Positions 19,255 to 21,726 of a stretch of 21,726 bases of DNA are shown one piece after another (position 1 is the first letter of the stretch; every line of letters begins with the position of its first letter). This DNA comes from Treponema_I sp045597345 (GTDB lineage Bacteria > Spirochaetota > Spirochaetia > Treponematales > Treponemataceae): the NCBI GenBank assembly GCA_045597345.1, contig JAZLJW010000208.1:1-21726 (forward strand), in the 5' to 3' direction. Below the pieces are notes generated by a model. It saw nothing but the letters and a program-made list of their open reading frames with translations. It did not search any database and was not told where the DNA came from. The position numbers and the translations under genes were made by a program.

Positions 19255-21726
19255 TCATCCAATAACAGCGTTAACTGTAACAGCTTTTTCTCCAGCACCA
19301 GCTGTCACAACGGTTCCTTCAACGGTAGCGTTTCCGCCGGTTACGGTCAGGACAACGTTGCCGTCAGGATTGTTGTTGGTAACATTGATGGTGTACTCAA
19401 TGCCACGGAACTTACGGGTAATGGTTGCGCTCTTAACGTGAGATGGCAGCCGTGGTTCAACACACAGACCGCTGTAATCACCGCGGATACCGCAGATGTA
19501 CTGGCTCAGTGCAACAAAGTTCCAGGCAGCCGTTCCGGTCAGCCAGCTGTTTTTAGCTTCTCCGTGGCGGCGGGCAGCTTTACCGGCAATCATCTGAGCG
19601 TATACGTATGGTTCCAGCTTGTGAATTTCGCTGATTTCTTCGTTAAACGAAGGTGCAATCTTGGTGTAGTGCTCCCATGCTTTTGCCGGGCGGCCGTTTA
19701 CTACTTCACCAATGATTACCCATGGGTTGTTATGGCAGAAGATACCGGCGTTTTCTTTGTATCCTGGTGGATAAGAAGAAACTTCACCAAGTTCAATATG
19801 GTAGTCTTTGTAAGGAGGATCAAGGATAACGATACCGTACTGGGTATCCAGGTATTTTTCTACGCTGTCCAGAGCTTTCTGGGGATATCCTTTGTCCGCA
19901 CCAATGCGTGCCATGGTACCGAAGCCCTGAGTTTCAATGAAGATTTTTCCGTCTTCACATTCGTGGCTTCCGATTTTGTTTCCAAAATCATCGTAGGCAC
20001 GGATGTACCATTCGCCGTCCCAACCGGTTTTACAGATCTGTTCTGCCATTTTTGCAGCTTCTGCTTCAGCATAGGCAGCTTCATCTTCCAGCCCCTGCAG
20101 ACGGCACAGTTTTGCGTAGTCTGGTGCTACGTATACGAACATCTGTGCAATCAGGACTGATTCAGCGTTTGCGCCTTCTTTGTTGGTACAGGTCTGGAAA
20201 CTGTCGTTAGGATCAGTAGAGAAACAGTTCAGGTTCAGACAGTCGTTCCAGTCAGCGCGGCCGATAAGTGGCAGTCCGTGAGGTCCAATGTGCCCGGTAA
20301 TATAGCGGAAAGAGCGTTTCAAGTGCTCAAACATGGTTGCTTTGTTTGTTTCGCTGTTGTCAAATGGTACCATCTGGTTCAGGAAGTCAACATCGCCGGT
20401 TTCCTTGATATAGCCACTTACGCCAAGGATCAGCCACAGTGGGTCATCGTTAAAGTGAGAACCAACATCGGCATTTCCACGTTTTGTCAGCGGCTGGAAC
20501 TGATGGTAAGCACTACCGTCTTCAAACTGGGTTGCTGCAACATCGTACAGACGTTCGCGGACACGTTTCTGGGGCAGCTGGTGAACAACACCCAGCATGT
20601 CCTGACTTGTGTCACGGAAACCGATACCACGGCCGATACCGCTTTCAAAGTAGCTGGCAGAACGAGCAAAGTTGTAGGTTACGACACACTGGTACTGGTT
20701 CCACAGTGCCATACGGTCAAGTTTTTCATCGCCGGTTTTCAGAGTGAAGTGAGACAGCAGGTCAGTCCAGAATACTTTCAGTTCATCAAAGGCTGCCATT
20801 ACTTTTTCTGGAGTATCAAAGCGGTCACGCAGGGCAATTGCTTTTTCCTTGTTGATGACACGCATGTTTTCATTGGTCTGCAGAAGTCCCAGCTGTTTTT
20901 CGTATGCAACGGCATTGGCGGCGGCAAACTTGTTGTCAGTATCGTTTTCGATGTATCCCAGAACAAATACAAAACTGCGGCTTTCACCGGCTTTCAATGT
21001 TACATTGATGCGGTGACTGGCAACCGGTGCCCATCCATCTGCTACAAAGTTTGAAGCCTTTTCTGCACGTACGGCAGCAGGATTATCGTATCCGTTGCCC
21101 CATCCCAGGAAAGTGTCCCGGTCAGTTTCAAATCCATCAATAGGGGTATTTACCGAATAGAATGCAAAGTGGTTGCGGCGTTCGCGGTATTCAGTCTTGT
21201 GGTAGATGATGCTTTTCAGGACTTCAACTTCACCGGTAGAGAAGTTTCTCTGGAAGTTGGTGCAGTCATCAAGGGCGTTGTACAGACACCATTCTACATA
21301 GCTCTGCAGGGTAATGGTTTTGGTTTCTGAACCGGTATTGGTCAGGGTAACCATCTGAACTTCAGCGTTTTCGCCGTTTGGTACCATGAAAAGCACTTTT
21401 GCCCGGATATTGTTCTTGCTTGAATCAAAGGTTGTGTAGCCGAAACCGTGGCGGCATTCGTAGCTGTCCAGTTCAGTCTTGCAGGGTTTATAGCCAGGGT
21501 TCCAGATGGTATCTCCGTCCTTGATGTAGAAATAACGGCCGTTGTCAACAAGAGGTGCATTGTTGTAACGGTAACGGGTCAGGCGGCGAAGGCGGGCATC
21601 GGTATAAAAGGCGTAACCGCCGGCGGTATTTGAAATAAGTGAAAAGAATTTTTCATTTCCAAGATAGTTGATCCAGGGGTACGGAGTTTTTGGGGTTTCA
21701 ATCACGTATTCCCGCTGTTCATCATC
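19255..21726 (-). CDS. Cellobiose phosphorylase, GH94 (5' end outside the window)
   Basis: An open frame of 823 codons running off the right edge; the visible part begins DDEQREYVIETPKTPYPW, which is a few residues inside the family N-terminus, so only about 5-10 residues are missing and the in-frame GTG at 21705 is an internal valine, not the start. GH94 cellobiose phosphorylase splits cellobiose with phosphate into glucose 1-phosphate and glucose in the cytoplasm. Diagnostic segments are INYLGNEKFFSLISNTAGGY, LRRLTRYRYNN, RGIGFRDTSQDMLGVVH, and HGLPLIGRADWNDCLNLNCF, where the catalytic Asp is expected in DWND (20242-20253). The GESFQT-like specificity loop reads NDSFQT. The gene has its own strong terminator at 19109-19144. 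Together with the GH17-like enzyme it points to use of imported beta-glucan oligosaccharides. Confidence 0.95.
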   Translation of the reverse strand, partial: DDEQREYVIETPKTPYPWINYLGNEKFFSLISNTAGGYAFYTDARLRRLTRYRYNNAPLVDNGRYFYIKDGDTIWNPGYKPCKTELDSYECRHGFGYTTFDSSKNNIRAKVLFMVPNGENAEVQMVTLTNTGSETKTITLQSYVEWCLYNALDDCTNFQRNFSTGEVEVLKSIIYHKTEYRERRNHFAFYSVNTPIDGFETDRDTFLGWGNGYDNPAAVRAEKASNFVADGWAPVASHRINVTLKAGESRSFVFVLGYIENDTDNKFAAANAVAYEKQLGLLQTNENMRVINKEKAIALRDRFDTPEKVMAAFDELKVFWTDLLSHFTLKTGDEKLDRMALWNQYQCVVTYNFARSASYFESGIGRGIGFRDTSQDMLGVVHQLPQKRVRERLYDVAATQFEDGSAYHQFQPLTKRGNADVGSHFNDDPLWLILGVSGYIKETGDVDFLNQMVPFDNSETNKATMFEHLKRSFRYITGHIGPHGLPLIGRADWNDCLNLNCFSTDPNDSFQTCTNKEGANAESVLIAQMFVYVAPDYAKLCRLQGLEDEAAYAEAEAAKMAEQICKTGWDGEWYIRAYDDFGNKIGSHECEDGKIFIETQGFGTMARIGADKGYPQKALDSVEKYLDTQYGIVILDPPYKDYHIELGEVSSYPPGYKENAGIFCHNNPWVIIGEVVNGRPAKAWEHYTKIAPSFNEEISEIHKLEPYVYAQMIAGKAARRHGEAKNSWLTGTAAWNFVALSQYICGIRGDYSGLCVEPRLPSHVKSATITRKFRGIEYTINVTNNNPDGNVVLTVTGGNATVEGTVVTAGAGEKAVTVNAVIG

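Noticed and set aside
19249..20160. Long plus-strand open frame (303 aa) antisense to the cellobiose phosphorylase gene, with another at 20278-21054
   Set aside because: They mirror the codon bias of the GH94 gene, have no ribosome binding site or promoter, and their translations (rich in Cys, Phe, Val) look like no protein family.
21705..21726. GTG at 21703-21705 as the start of the cellobiose phosphorylase gene
   Set aside because: The frame stays open upstream and the residues before it (DDEQREY) match the family N-terminus, so the gene is cut by the window edge.

Overview
The window most likely comes from a saccharolytic, host-associated spirochaete, with Treponema as the best guess. This rests on a DUF4954-type protein, an Rpn-family nuclease, a cellobiose phosphorylase, a GH17-like glucanase and the mixture of AT-rich accessory DNA with a more GC-balanced core. 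It is an inference from gene content; no rRNA or other taxonomic marker is present.

Layout. Positions 1-140 are the end of an IS3-family insertion sequence whose OrfA runs out of the left edge. Positions 161-5232 form an AT-rich accessory block: an Rpn/PD-(D/E)XK nuclease and a small XRE regulator on the minus strand, then, divergently, a small basic protein, a 717-aa membrane-anchored coiled-coil protein and a 382-aa secreted coiled-coil protein. The last two share a CsgG/LpoB-like periplasmic domain. A strong bidirectional terminator (5251-5282) closes the block. To its right lies the core: a class III aminotransferase of diaminobutyrate type (minus), aroA (plus), a GH17-like beta-glucanase (minus, overlapping the 3' end of aroA by 60 nt), 5-formyltetrahydrofolate cyclo-ligase and a secreted M16-family protein without its zinc motif (minus, 4-nt overlap), and a DUF4954 beta-helix protein (plus) with its own terminator.

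An AT-rich spacer (14960-15168) leads to a well-formed promoter with an inverted-repeat operator. This drives a four-gene operon: YhfC-type intramembrane protease, ArsR/SdpR-type repressor, SdpI-type membrane protein and sfsA, the last three joined by overlaps. A convergent GNAT acetyltransferase and a divergent four-helix membrane protein follow. The 346-nt gap 18909-19254 holds an elaborate fold, including a 23-bp stem closed with two G-U wobbles in the plus-strand reading, and a perfect 10-bp-stem terminator for the minus-strand cellobiose phosphorylase gene, which runs off the right edge.

Themes. The GH17-like enzyme and GH94 phosphorylase fit intracellular beta-glucan use, and a LacI-type palindrome lies in the glucanase promoter. 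Several genes (XRE regulator, aroA, glucanase, M16 protein, GNAT, four-helix protein) have a -10-like hexamer 5-7 nt before the start codon and little or no Shine-Dalgarno sequence, so leaderless mRNAs look common here. The best candidates for something undescribed are the structured element at 18933-19144, the paired CsgG-like coiled-coil cassette at 1143-5232, and the leaderless promoter architecture. No CRISPR array, tRNA or rRNA gene was seen.
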